A DNA stretch of 64,000 nt, from assembly GCA_020536535.1 (NCBI GenBank), contig JAHLWZ010000625.1:20201-84200 (forward strand). Reading direction: 5' to 3'. The translations under genes and the position numbers were made by a program. Position 1 is the first letter of the stretch, and every line of letters begins with the position of its first letter. Positions 33,247 to 44,132 of this stretch are shown piece by piece. A model generated the notes under the pieces. That model saw nothing but the letters and a program-made list of their open reading frames with translations. It did no database searches and was not told the DNA's origin. This stretch comes from Pelomyxa schiedti (Eukaryota; Evosea; Pelobiontida; Pelomyxidae).

Positions 33247-34223
33247 TCAGAATAAGAACGATAAGCTGTTTGTGTTAAGTTGAAAGTAGAAGAGAACTAT
33301 GTAAGAAGGTACCAAGCTGCAACCAACAGAGATGAGGGTCCATTTTGCGTTTCGGCGGCACATTTTTCTCTTAAGTGCAGTACTTTTCCCATGATAGGTG
33401 TGAGCATTTGTGTTCAGCTTTTCAGTGACTTCCACGAGAGTTTCTATTTTCTCCTGTCTTTCAAGTACTTTGTCTGTTCACTTATTAACTTTTTCTGTGG
33501 GAGCTGCAAAAAATTACCAATGTTCTTGGTCACAATTTGTTTTACATTCTCAACTTCAGTCCTAGCTGCTGTTAGTTTGTCAGCTTCGTGAGCACGATTG
33601 GTAAAGAAATCCTAAGATTGATTAGCTCCGAGTGCTGGGATGAGTGGTACCATTTTGTCATGGAGAACCCTAATAAATCCCTCAAATTGGCGGGGAACAA
33701 GAGTTGCTTCGTTGATTTGAGTGTTGTATGTCCCAAAAAATCTGATAAGCAAGCCTGGTTGAAAAAGAAATAGTGGGAAAGGATAAGTACTGATTTTGGA
33801 TGTCCTCCAAGAACAAGAAAGGAAGTCGATAACCTTTTGGAATTAGACTACAATTCAATTTAGTCCAATAAAATACCATACTCAGCATCCGCAAGGACAA
33901 GGAATACGACTCCTTTGCTTACAACGTAATGGAAGATAAACCTATCCCTCCATTTAGACAGCAAAAAGAAAATAGGAAACATACGCTTGATGAGTCAAAG
34001 ATTTACGTGTGTCACCAGGTGGTAAATGCGAAAGAATGTGCTGTACGACCTCTTTATAAGATCCCGTCTTCATGGAGTCCTCGGCCAAAATAATACCATT
34101 CTTCGCCACTACACTGTAGATCATAGATCCCTTAACGATAGCGCCACCACTTGGGCTCGTAGGTGTCGCTCTTGCGGGTGGCGGAGACGTTGCCGGTGCC
34201 GCTGGTGGTGCCGCTGCTGCCAT
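33247..34223 (-). CDS. VAMP7-like R-SNARE (longin SNARE)
   Basis: Start at ATG 34223 (an in-frame TTG lies just upstream). After an Ala/Pro-rich leader comes the longin domain: MIYSVVAKNGIILAEDSM, SYKEVVQHILSHLPPGDTRK, DRFIFHYVVSKGVVFLVLAD, and YRLPFLFLEDIQNQ. The SNARE motif follows (ADKLTAARTEVENVKQIVTK, then VLERQEKIETLVEVTEKL) with the zero-layer Arg in LERQEK, and then a TM anchor (WTLISVGCSLVPSYIVLFYF). R-SNAREs pair with three Q-helices to drive vesicle fusion; VAMP7 types act in endolysosomal and secretory traffic. About seven introns of 35-50 nt were traced by frame. Some junctions (around 33690-33760) were set by homology. Confidence 0.85.
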
Positions 34224-34594
34224 CGTCAAAGGTCTATTTGTTTAGTTATTTGTTCTGTGATTTGCAGCAATTCTGTGATTTCGTGTTAAGATTTTAACCG
34301 AGGCTACAAGAGGCATTTCTATAACCAGCAACCAGCCCCGGGCTGTATTTTCTCTGGGTTCCACACCGATTTTCTAACCTGAAACTGCCAGACCAAGAGG
34401 GGGACAGGTGATAACAGAAGAAGTACAATTCAACGAAGTGCAAGGCAAATCAGTTGAAATCAGGGCCCGCCGATGAATTGTTCAAGTGCAATTGTGCCTT
34501 CTTCGGCCTTTATAAAGACCCCCTCGAAAAACCAGAAACACCAAAAAAACCCAAGCACCAAACAACAGTTACTTAGTGACTACAACAGCACTAA

Positions 34595-37041
34595 ATGGAG
34601 CGCATATTCAACCCCCAGAGCATCGCGATCATTGGCGCTTCATCCAAGCCCAACAGCATTGGAAACCTCGTTGTACAAAACCTCATCGACAGCAAGTACG
34701 CCGGAAAGATGTTCCCCATCAACCCCACTGCCCCCGACGTAAGTATTTTTTTTTCACACACAAATCAATTTTCGTTTCCACAATTCCGTGTTTTCCGGAA
34801 AAACCTGGTTTCGTTTTCTGTCTTGACAATCAAAACAGATCAATGGCATTAAGGCGTACCGCACAATTGGCGACGTGCCCCTTGACGAGATCGACCTCGC
34901 GGTCTACACCGTCCCGGCCAAGTTCGTCGTCTCGTGCGCCAAGGAGGCGGCGGCCAAGCGCGTCAAGGGCCACGTGGTGATCACGTCCGGCTTCAGCGAG
35001 GTCGGCAACACGGCGGAGGAGGAGGAGATGGTGCGCATCGCCCGCGCCACCGGCGGCCGCGTCGTCGGGCCCAACATCGTCGGCCTGCTGCTCAACAGCT
35101 GCAACGCCAACGCGTCCTTCGCCCCGTACCTGCCGTACCGCGGCGCCACGGCCCTCGTCTCGCAGTCGGGCGCGCTACTCATCGCGCTCGACGGCACCAC
35201 GTTCCTCAGGCACTTTGGGTGCAGCTCCATGGTCTCGCTGGGAAACATGGCCGACGTCGACTTCGCCGATACCATAAGCTACTTGTCGAGCGACCCGACG
35301 ACGCAGTGCATCGCGCTGTACATCGAGGGCGTGAAGAACGGCAGGGCGTTTATTGAGGCCGGAAGGAACTGCACAAAGCCAATTGTGGCACTCAAGAGCG
35401 GAGTCTCTGCTCACGGAGCTGCGGCCGCTGCTTCTCACACTGGGTCTCTGGCCGGTGCCGTCAAGATTTACGACGCTGCTTTCAATCAGGTTTTTTCCCC
35501 CCTCTTTTTTTTTTTCCCCCCGAATTCAGTACGGAGATGCATGGTGATTTACATAAAATAATGCGGTCTAAATATATTATTTTACTGATTGTGGTTTGTT
35601 AGGCAAAAATCGTAAGAGCAATGGACTTGGAGGAACTACTTGTCGCATCTCAGGCTCTTTCTATGCAGCCACCCATGCATGGAGATAACATACTTGTTAT
35701 CACCAACGGCGGAGGCATTGGTGTTTTATCGGCTGATGCTGCTGAGTTCTGTGGCATTCCCCTCAAGTCTGCACCAAAGGACTTGCAGGTATTCATTACT
35801 TCACTGGTACTTCTTGTTTTAACATCACGTCTTCCAGGACTTGTTGTACAAGTGTATGCCCAGCTTTGGCTCACCCAAGAACCCCGTTGATATCACTGGT
35901 GGTTCTGGTGCTAAGGGCTACGAAGACACAATCACCATTGCCTTGCAGCACGAGTGGGTTCACGGTATCGCTGTTCTGTATTGTGAGACCAGTGTCACGA
36001 ACCCAATGGCAATTTCGGAGTCTATTGAGCGTGCATACAAGGCCTCTCCCATCAAGAAGCCCTTGGTTTGCTGCTACGTCGGTGGTCAGCTCAGTGTTGA
36101 TGCCAGCTACTACCTGATGGATAAGGCTATTCCAGTTTATGCTGACCCCAAGAGCACAATGTCCGCACTGTCTGCCCTCCACAAATATGGACAGTTCCAG
36201 AGCCGACCATACACACCTTTTACTCCATTCCCTGATACCATGACCTCTAAGGAAAGAGCAATGGCCATCATCTCTGGTGCCCGTGCACAGGGAAGAGACT
36301 TGCTTACTGAGCCAGAGTCTAAGGCTGTCTTTGTTGCCTACAACTTGCCTGTTCCCAAGTTCCTGGTTGCTACCTCTGAGGATGACGCTGTCGCCAAGGC
36401 CAATCAAATTGGTTACCCCGTTGTGATGAAGATTGTCTCCCCTCAGGTATAAATTCCCAAAGAATGCATATTCCCACAAACCCTAATTGCTTTGACAGAT
36501 TATCCACAAATCCGATGCCGGAGGTGTAAAGGTCAACGTTCGCGACGACGCCACTGTTCGCCTCTGGTACAACAAGATAAGAGAGAACGCCCTTGCATAC
36601 AACTCGCACGCCGATATCCACGGAATCATAGTATGCAGCATGGCCGACTGGGGAAAGGAAGTCATCGTCGGTTCAGTGAACGACTCCACATTCGGACCCA
36701 CAGTCATGTTTGGAATGGGAGGAATATTCGTCGAGGTGCTCAAGGACGTCACATTCCGCGTTGCTCCCTTCACCGTTGAAGAGGCCCGAGTGATGCTTCC
36801 CGAGATAAAGTGCTACCCAATGCTGAGCGGAGCCCGCGGAGAGAAGCCAAGAGACGTGGAGGCTCTGGCGGTTGCAGTTTCTCGCATATCCCAGATGGTT
36901 CACGACCTCGGCAGTGAGGTTTCTGAGGTTGATGCAAACCCAATCATGGTGTACGAACAGGGCCAGGGCATATTCGTCGTCGACGGCAGAATCATCCTCA
37001 AGTCCACCAAGCCTGTTGCTAAGCCCACTCACGGACACTAA
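34595..37041 (+). CDS. acs/ACD: Acetyl-CoA synthetase (ADP-forming)
   Basis: Five exons (34595-34738, 34839-35489, 35603-35788, 35838-36446, 36499-37041; frame checked) encode 710 residues. The enzyme converts acetyl-CoA, ADP and phosphate to acetate, CoA and ATP, a substrate-level ATP step of anaerobic protists. Domains in order: a CoA-binding Rossmann part (SIAIIGASSKPNSIGNLVVQ), CoA-ligase domains with the phosphohistidine motif (AAASHTGSLAG; VITNGGGIGVLSADAAEF), and an ATP-grasp domain (IIHKSDAGGVKVNV; FGMGGIFVEVLKD; EVDANPIMVYEQGQG). Length matches Entamoeba-type fused alpha-beta enzymes (about 710). No mitochondrial presequence is visible, so cytosolic location is likely. Exon 2 has a much higher GC content and C/G-ending codons than the flanks, a sign of strong expression or different ancestry. 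Confidence 0.95.
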
Positions 37042-37093
37042 AAAAACTGCTGTGTTTTCTTCATCTGGTAACAAAAAAAAAAAAAAATACGAA

Positions 37094-38023
37094 ATGGGTA
37101 GTGCCCACAAAGAAGCGGACGTTTCTGATGATAGTAATGACGAAGTTCTAGTGGTTGTTACGTTTTTGGCAGGATGGCACGTAAGGTGTGGTGCAGGGAG
37201 TGTCATGTCGACGTTGGGAGCGCCCCATTGGGTGGGGAGGGAAATTGTGGAGTTCTTGATTGGTAGCTAGTGTGTAATTTTTATTGCGTTGGCACTCGTG
37301 GCCATCGGTCTCATCCTCTTGTTTGAATAGCAGGTGTGGTGGCACACTATTCACTGGGAATGGGAAAGTGGAGGACAATTGGCGCTATTTCCACTCAGGG
37401 GGATACAATTTCTTGGATACTACCTGTTGGGTGTGGAAACAGCGTTCTAGGGAGGATTGCTTGGTTGGAACCTTCTCTTCAGACAGTGGCACGCTTTACA
37501 GGGCGAGTCTCTTGGGGTTTTCAAGTGTCAGTCTTACCTCGCTATGGGTGCCAGGTCTTCAGTAATTACCATACCTGGTTTTCATTCATTACAGGAAGGA
37601 TTTGGGGCGAGTTCGAGTTTGATTGGACTTGACCTAGAAAATACCGTTAACCTTGGCGGGGGCTACTTTCCCGTAACATGGCCAACTCTTTGTAAAGAAA
37701 GGGGAGCAAAGTCATTTGGTGTCTCTCTTACAGGATCAATAGAAAACCGCGTGCTAGGTAACCGGGTAGATACCCCGGGCTCTACACCCCCCAAATCCAT
37801 GAATGCCAAGCAGGATGACCTGTTTTCATTTTTCCTCCACTTTGCACCTGACCAACAGCATGCAACTGTGCACGTGTTTCTCAACTCAGAGCCACTCTTC
37901 ACACTGCAAGATGTTGACACATCGCTACCACTCTACCCTACTGTCAACATCTGCTGTGCACAGACATCTCACAACTTTGTGAGGAATCCACCAGTCCCTC
38001 CTTCTCTCAGAGGGCAATGGTAA
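37094..38023 (+). CDS. SPRY-like domain protein with family A N-terminal motif
   Basis: Three exons (37094-37262, 37331-37524, 37595-38023; frame checked) give 263 residues. The N-terminus VLVVVTFLAGWHVRCGAGSV is the same motif as in the two family A genes at 5.1-7.7 kb (FALSSHVRCGSES). The C-terminal 140 residues read like a SPRY fold: IGLDLENTVNLGGG, KSFGVSLTGSIEN, DDLFSFFLHF, HVFLNSEPLFTL, and VDTSLPLYPTVNICCA. The last steps correspond to the G-x-x-L-D/FxxNG/LYP pattern. SPRY modules bind proteins. The similarity is moderate, so the SPRY call is tentative. It is separated from the acetyl-CoA synthetase stop by a poly-A-rich 50 bp. Confidence 0.6.
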
Positions 38024-38160
38024 CTTCATTTCACCAAAACCGGCTTTTTCGAGTTTTCTCTGTTTCCGCGATTCTTCCGCAAATCAACACCAGCAAGGAG
38101 ACCACCATTAGAAGAAACCCCAACGCCTAATTAAAAAAGTAAAACTTCGAGGAGTAAATG

Positions 38161-39520
38161 GGAGGAGATACCTACGAGCCACCCCCGGATCCTTTTGTTC
38201 TAACAGAGGAGCAAAAAACGGTGAGCGCAAAGTGTTGTAACCAATGATAGTATTAAAATGTGAGTAGGAATTGCTTGCTGCCACCAAGATCGCAGGCTGT
38301 CATGCCGATTTGCTCCCGCATCGTATGATGCCTTGCAATCATAAAAACCCGGTAGTAATTGGTGTGTACCAAAACGACTGTGATCGCCACCTAACTTGGA
38401 ACAAAAAAACAAACAGGACTGGACGTTACTGGCTCCCAGCAACGAGTTTACGCGTAAGTTGCCTTTCGTTCACCTTCATCGTTTACTTACTTGTTGCAGA
38501 TATATCCTTGGTAAATGCAACGTTATTCAAAAAAAAAAATAAGAACGTACTGTTTACAAGCAAATAAACTAACTCTGACACTGTGTCATCGGAATAGCGC
38601 GCCTACCAGAGATTGGTAAAAATACATTAATTGGTTTCTAGAGTGTGCTCACTATCTATCAGTTCATTCAATATTCAGAACCCTGGATGACTGTGCCATC
38701 AGCCTTGCTTTCATTGGGGATGCAAGTGTTGACCCAAGAGCGCCTCTTCAGGGTCAGTGTTAGCACATAAAACATTTTAAATAACAGTAATTTTAGTCAC
38801 GCCATTTTGCACAACTTTGGAAGAACTGCAGAGCTTTGTTTTAAAGTTATCACTTGAACAAAACTCAGCACTTGTTTACCGTAAGTTTCCATTTTACATA
38901 GCAAATTTCTAACTTCTCTTTTCTATTTGACAGCTGCGAGACCTGGCGGAAATAACGGCGTAGAAAGCTATGATCTGTGTGCGCTGCACTATGCACTGAG
39001 ATCCCAGCTAAGTCACAAAGGCTTATTCATCATTGTAGGGGATGAACTTATTCCTGACAGGACAGAAGAATACAGTATCTCACGAGGTAAGTTTATGTAC
39101 TAGAAAAAATTCTTTCCGCTAAATCCCCTAGTTCTCGATCTACGTGGTGAAACATCAAAAATTCCACCTCAAATTTTTAAGAGTCTCAAGCGGTTCTATC
39201 ATCCCATTTTCATCCACTCTGATTATGGGTATCCCGTGCACTCCGTTGTTCATTGTTACTATGAAAATGACACCGTCTCAAGAAAGTATCAGCAGTACGT
39301 TATTTTTTCTATCATTTACTCTTTTGTAAGGTACTATACAAACGTTGAAGCCCAATGGCAATCCCTTGTTGGACCAGAGTGTGTAACTCAAGCCAATACA
39401 CCACATGAAGTTCTCCTGCAAATCATTTCAGCAGTAGAGAGTTGGTCTAGACGTAAAGCAGCTGGGATTGCGGATGTAATTGAAACCCCGCAACAAAGTC
39501 GCATCTCCAAAATGCCAGAA
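38161..39520 (+). CDS. vWA-like domain protein; reads into the next gene
   Basis: Starts at ATG 38161 (MGGDTYEPPPDPFVLTEEQK), with introns of 40-60 nt. Exons give TLDDCAISLAFIGDASVDPR, VTPFCTTLEELQSFVLKLSL, ARPGGNNGVESYDLCALHYA, SHKGLFIIVGDELIPDR, LDLRGETSKIPPQIFKSLKR, and EAQWQSLVGPECVTQANTPH followed by VLLQIISAVESWS. The GGN/D-containing helix, the VGDELIPDR strand end and the final QWxxLxGxxxV helix fit the vWA fold of bacterial and amoebal vWA proteins. The first strand with the metal site was not found. No stop codon separates this unit from the ankyrin-like unit. The 39236-39808 frame is continuous, so the two may be one fusion protein. The listed end is an arbitrary boundary. Confidence 0.5.
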
Positions 39521-41609
39521 TCTACTTCTTCAGGAAAAAGCAGCCGTGTTGAGTGGATACCACTTGTATCACGAGCGGTTTGGATTGTCTTGAAGAGAGA
39601 GTTTTCTGTGGAACTATCCGCCAAGAGGTGGGCACATAGCGATAGTTCAGCTGATGAAAGTGATTTAGTTCTCGTATCTGCCGGGGAAGCAGTCTTTCCC
39701 CTTCGCGCTTGTGTCGGAAAACTTTTGGTTTGGTTCTTCTCTTCATTCTCCCAGTATCTCAACACAGAACAAAGAAATCCCTGTGTGGAGTTACCCTTTA
39801 TATATTAAAGTGCTGCGTTATAAAAGATGCGCCACGGCTGGCACAGTGGTACTGTGACTACTATGGAGTGACGAAGTCAAAGGATCCTTTTTATTCCTTG
39901 ATCAATACACCCAAAAGGAACAGTTTGCCATATTACACTTTGTTTGCAATTCTTGGGAATGCAGATACTCCAAGCAAAGTTGAACTTGTGGATTGGATTG
40001 TAAAATACTTCCAAATTCCCTTACCTTTGCTCTCTTGTACTATTCAAAAGTGCATGAAATTGGCTTCTTCAAGCAAATCTTATGACCTTTTGATGGCGCA
40101 TTTCAGCCCCACTCTTCGCTCCGAGTACAGGAAGGCTGAAAGGCAATCGGAGTTTGTGAGTCTTTCTGCGCTGACTGATTGTCTTGAGACTAAGACGTTG
40201 AATGGCAGAGAGATAGAAATTTTCACTGAGCTGTTTGACGTTTTTCCGATGGCAGAGTTTGAGAAGACCAACTACATCCTTCCAGAAACCCGCAAACACG
40301 ACACAGCAGACTTCCTGGAGTGGATTTTGCCGCAAACCAAACTTACAGAAGAAAAGGCACGTGAAATAATTCGGTATATGGAATGCAACCGATCCGTGGA
40401 GTTACTGCTCCCTTATGCTCACCTCGAGGCTAGCCCACCTACCCTGAACACGCTATTAGAAAATCTGATAAAACGTGATCAGATAGAGTTTGCAAAAAAC
40501 CTCTGGATATCATGCGGCTCACCACCCGTGCCATCAAGCCTGCTTAACGGTCACGATTACTCCCTGATTCGGCAAACTGTTGAAGCTTTTCCACCTCTTG
40601 TTCCATTCATGGCGTCGCATGCTCGTTACATTGCTGTCGATCTCTGGCTGCATCAAAAACCTGGATTCAGGGACACCCTCAAGTGGTTGTTGGACCAGGT
40701 TTCCATCCCATCAGATTTGCGCTACGACGTCATGCAGTCCTTGGCAGCGTATACCGGATCTGTAGAGGGTTTGGAGTGGGCCTTCAATACAGTTGGTCCT
40801 GAGCTCAGGACAGCTAATGTGGAGTCTGACAATGCTGCTATGATCAAGGCAATATTCCATTACGTTATGAGATATAGTTGGAATCACAAACAAGAAGTGT
40901 CAGTGCTGAATTGGCTAGAGAGTAAAGTCGGAAAGATTCCACAGGAAGCAACAACCTCATACCTAGCCACCTATATTCATTCTGCTATGGGAGGTAGGCG
41001 ACTTGATCTTTTGAACTGGATTTTTGGCCGCTTTGAAGTCGCAGTGAAAGATATCACTGACCGCATACAGCCCCTTTTGGACACATGCTGTGACATATGT
41101 GTCGGTACAGTGGAAGGAACTCAATGGATGATAGACCACTTCCCTGATAGAGACATCCTGCTGAAGGTTATTCAAATTCCATTTACCAATTTCGATGCCA
41201 CCTCTAAAATACAACAAAAAGATGCTTGTCTCAGCACTTGGCAAAAAAGTCAACAGAGTGACCTACGAACTAATTAAATCACACATGTCACCACCACCAA
41301 CGTTGGAAGAACGGAGGTCCAAACGGTGCTCTTGGGACCCTCCATATTTCTATTATGGGCTCAGCAGTATCCCCCACATCAAGTGGCTAGTAGAGGAGTG
41401 CGCAATCACGAGGGGAGATCTGGTGGAAGGCAAACTTCTAACTGTTATGGACCCATCATATGTAGTGTTTCTTCACCACTAGTTACACCACTAACAAGCT
41501 TTTCTTATAGGAGGATTACACAGCTGTACTGCTGAAGAACATTGCCGAAACAAACCCATTGGCTGCCCAGTGGTTCTATGATAAATTTGGCATAGCGTTC
41601 CCGTTTTAA
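39512..41609 (+). CDS. Long ankyrin-like repeat protein (family B)
   Basis: An ATG at 39512 (MPESTSSGKSSRVEWIPLVS) is a possible start, but the frame is open upstream into the vWA unit. Exons then run through an 83-nt intron (about 39724-39806), a long exon to about 41167 (...DRDILLK), a 53-nt intron, a second exon (MLVSALGKKVNRVTYEL... to MDPSY), a 48-nt intron, and a last exon EDYTAVLLKNIAETNPLAAQ ending GIAFPF at 41609. Repeat units such as KVELVDWIVKYFQI, RDTLKWLLDQVS, VEGLEWAFNTVG and RLDLLNWIFGRFEVA are divergent ankyrin-like repeats of the same type as in 7988-10137. The N-terminal WIPLVSRAVWIVLK motif and GEAVFPLRA are shared with that gene. Likely a protein-binding scaffold. Confidence 0.7.
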
Positions 41610-41841
41610 TGCATAAAAATATTCCAATCCCTAGTCGTTCTGCCTTCATTTGTTTTCTTTTTCGTCTTTCCAGACTTAGATGGGGTGCCTACGTTGGCAC
41701 GACGTCGGCCAAACAAAAAAAAGGAAAAAGAAAAAATTGATCCGAGAAGGAAGGAAAAAATCTGGGCAGTATTTCCCTGCTGTTCTGTCTCCATCGAAGA
41801 GAAAGCATAAATACTGATAAATAATCACCTACGTACACGAC

Positions 41842-43853
41842 ATGCATCTGCAAAAGCGACACACTCACGCACCGGGGCCAGTAACATCTGCGGTTGGTGT
41901 TGTTGGTGAAGTGAATACCTTCGTCGGCGTTGGTGGCGACCCGTCTTTGTCGTACCAGGGCGGCGTTGTTGACCAACAACAAGCGGGAATTGGCATGGGA
42001 ATGGGAATACCTTACGGCGACCCTCAGTTCGATTTCCTGCTCGGTTTCGATTCCTCCTCGCAACAGCAACCCCTTCCTCTGGGTCTCTCACCAGGGACGC
42101 CACAACCTTTCGGGTCACCCTTACCTCTTTCGTCTGTGGGTTCCCCTACACAGCAAAATTTCATTCCTCAACAAAAGCAGCAGCAACATGAGTACCAAAA
42201 TAGCCAAGTATTACCGCTCCCTTTGGACGGAGAGTCCACTTCCCCCAGCTCTTCGAATGTGTCAACACCCGCCAATGGGACATCGGCTTGCAACACACCG
42301 AATGGAGCACAGCAAACTGATCAGTCACCTTTCTATCCTGACCCTGCTGGCATCGTGTCCAATATGCAAGGCGGTGAGACTTGGTTTGAGCCACAGCAAG
42401 ACTTCAGTGGACAACAATCCCTTCCTCAAAACGTCATTAACCAACAAATTCCGACAATGCAGTACCAGTTGCAACCACAGTACCAACTACCAGTTCCTGT
42501 GCTCCCGCAGAACTTGCATCCTTTCCCACAACCACCTCAAATTCAGTATCCTGTTCTACCACCTGCCGAAAATCCTCCAAGTGAAGTAAGCAATTATTTT
42601 ACATCCATATTATACTAAATCGAATAGAGATCACGGAAGCGCAGCAGGGTAGACCGTAACACCACGGATGCAGCTCTCACCATTCCGCCGGCTACAATCT
42701 CTAACAACTCCAATCAACCCCAGAGTTGCGTGCACCTTTTTACACCACCAGCCCTCAGCACACCTGCTCCCTCTCCCACAGTACTTCCGTTTCCACTCCA
42801 AATTCAACAGCCGTATCAACCTGGCACAGCACCCACCCCAACACCTGTAACCCCCATATTACCACAGACCTTCACTATACAGACAGAAGAAGATCTCACC
42901 CGGTTGAACAGCACACAAATCGAGGCATACATCAATGCTCTGAAACAAAGTGGCACTCTGGACCCTTCCCTGGAGCGCCGGTTGAGAAAAGCAAGGAGGT
43001 TTACTTCTACCACCATTTTTACCACGCTAAAACCAGAAAACCAATAGAGCAATAAAAAATCGCGAATACGCGCAGCAATCCCGCAACAAGAAAAAAGCAG
43101 CACAAGGCAACCTGGAATTGGAACTGAAACAAGCTCAGGCTGAGAATGCTACCCTGCGCAGTCTTAATGACCAATTAGAGACCGAAAACTCGAGGCTTAA
43201 GGCTCAGGTTTTTCTTTCCCTTTTTTAAACATGTTTCACGAACCCAACACCTTAAACAACAGTTGGAACACCTTACAGCTCTCGTTTCTCATCTCAACGC
43301 CACTGGAAGATCGGCGCACCCCAAGCCAAATCCGTCAACTCCTCAATTTCAAAAGTACATTTCTATTAATGCACCTGAAGTACTTAACAAAATTAAGGGC
43401 ACCTGTGTCGGTTGCTGCTTGCATTCTATCAGTTTTGTTCTTTGCAGTACTTGTTCACTTCCAAAGTCCTCAAATGGATCAAGACAAACAGTTGGCACTC
43501 AGTGGACATGTTTTATCGTAAGCTTTCCTTTTATTCAGTAGAAGTTTTAACACTTTTCCTGTAGGCCGCCTTCTGTAAGGACTCTTATGGAGGAAGGGCT
43601 GTCCCACCCACAGCACAGCATGTGGTGGGTGTCACATAGTCTATGGTGGCTTGTACCGGAACCCTTCCACATCAACGACGGAGCTCTGTCCTCCTGTGAG
43701 GACTCCATTTCCCCCGAGATACTTGCCAACTACACAGAGCGACTGGCCTGCCGCTGTCACAACTGTGCCTGCTGTGTTGACCCCATTATGTTTGGTACTC
43801 CACATGACACTGGTGGCTATCACGCGTGGGGCTCTGGGCGCCGTGGTGCCTGA
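41842..43853 (+). CDS. Membrane-tethered bZIP transcription factor (CREB3/ATF6-like layout)
   Basis: Six exons (41842-42585, 42628-42998, 43048-43207, 43263-43354, 43398-43517, 43565-43853; frame checked) encode 591 residues. A long Gln/Pro-rich N-terminus resembles an activation domain. A basic patch (RSRKRSRVDR, about residue 249) could be a nuclear signal. The bZIP is RLRKARRAIKNREYAQQSRN then KKK, matching the N-x7-R/A-x2-SR pattern, followed by heptads (LELELKQAQAENATLRSLND; TENSRLKAQLEHLTALV). About 40 residues later comes a single hydrophobic helix (VSVAACILSVLFFAVLV), then a 140-residue tail with clustered Cys (CRCHNCACC). ATF6/CREB3-type proteins are released from the ER by S1P/S2P cleavage. 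The segment SVRTLMEEG, about 25 residues after the helix, resembles an S1P site (RxL). Membrane tethering is read from sequence; the processing is inferred. Confidence 0.8.
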
Positions 43854-44132
43854 ATCCATTGAATACCTTTTTGTCTACTACTGTATTGTTAACATGTAGC
43901 AAACCCTATCCCTTCTTTTCCTTTCCCTTGTGTTCAAAGATCGTGGCGCTCACTTTCCTTACGCTAAAATTTGGCACTTCCACAAAATCCGTTCATCGGT
44001 TTGTTTTTGTTTTTTTTTTGTGATAATACAAGAGGAAAAACCAAACAACGTAAAAAACCAATCGAGCGCAACGTGTTAGTACCGCCAGCCTCCTCCTCGT
44101 AACCAAAAACTATTTAAAAAAAAAACACCACA
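43854..44132. other. Intergenic spacer
   Basis: T/C-rich and A-rich tracts with no supported ORF or RNA gene. It holds the 3' end of the bZIP gene and the promoter of the phospholipase C gene. Confidence 0.5.
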
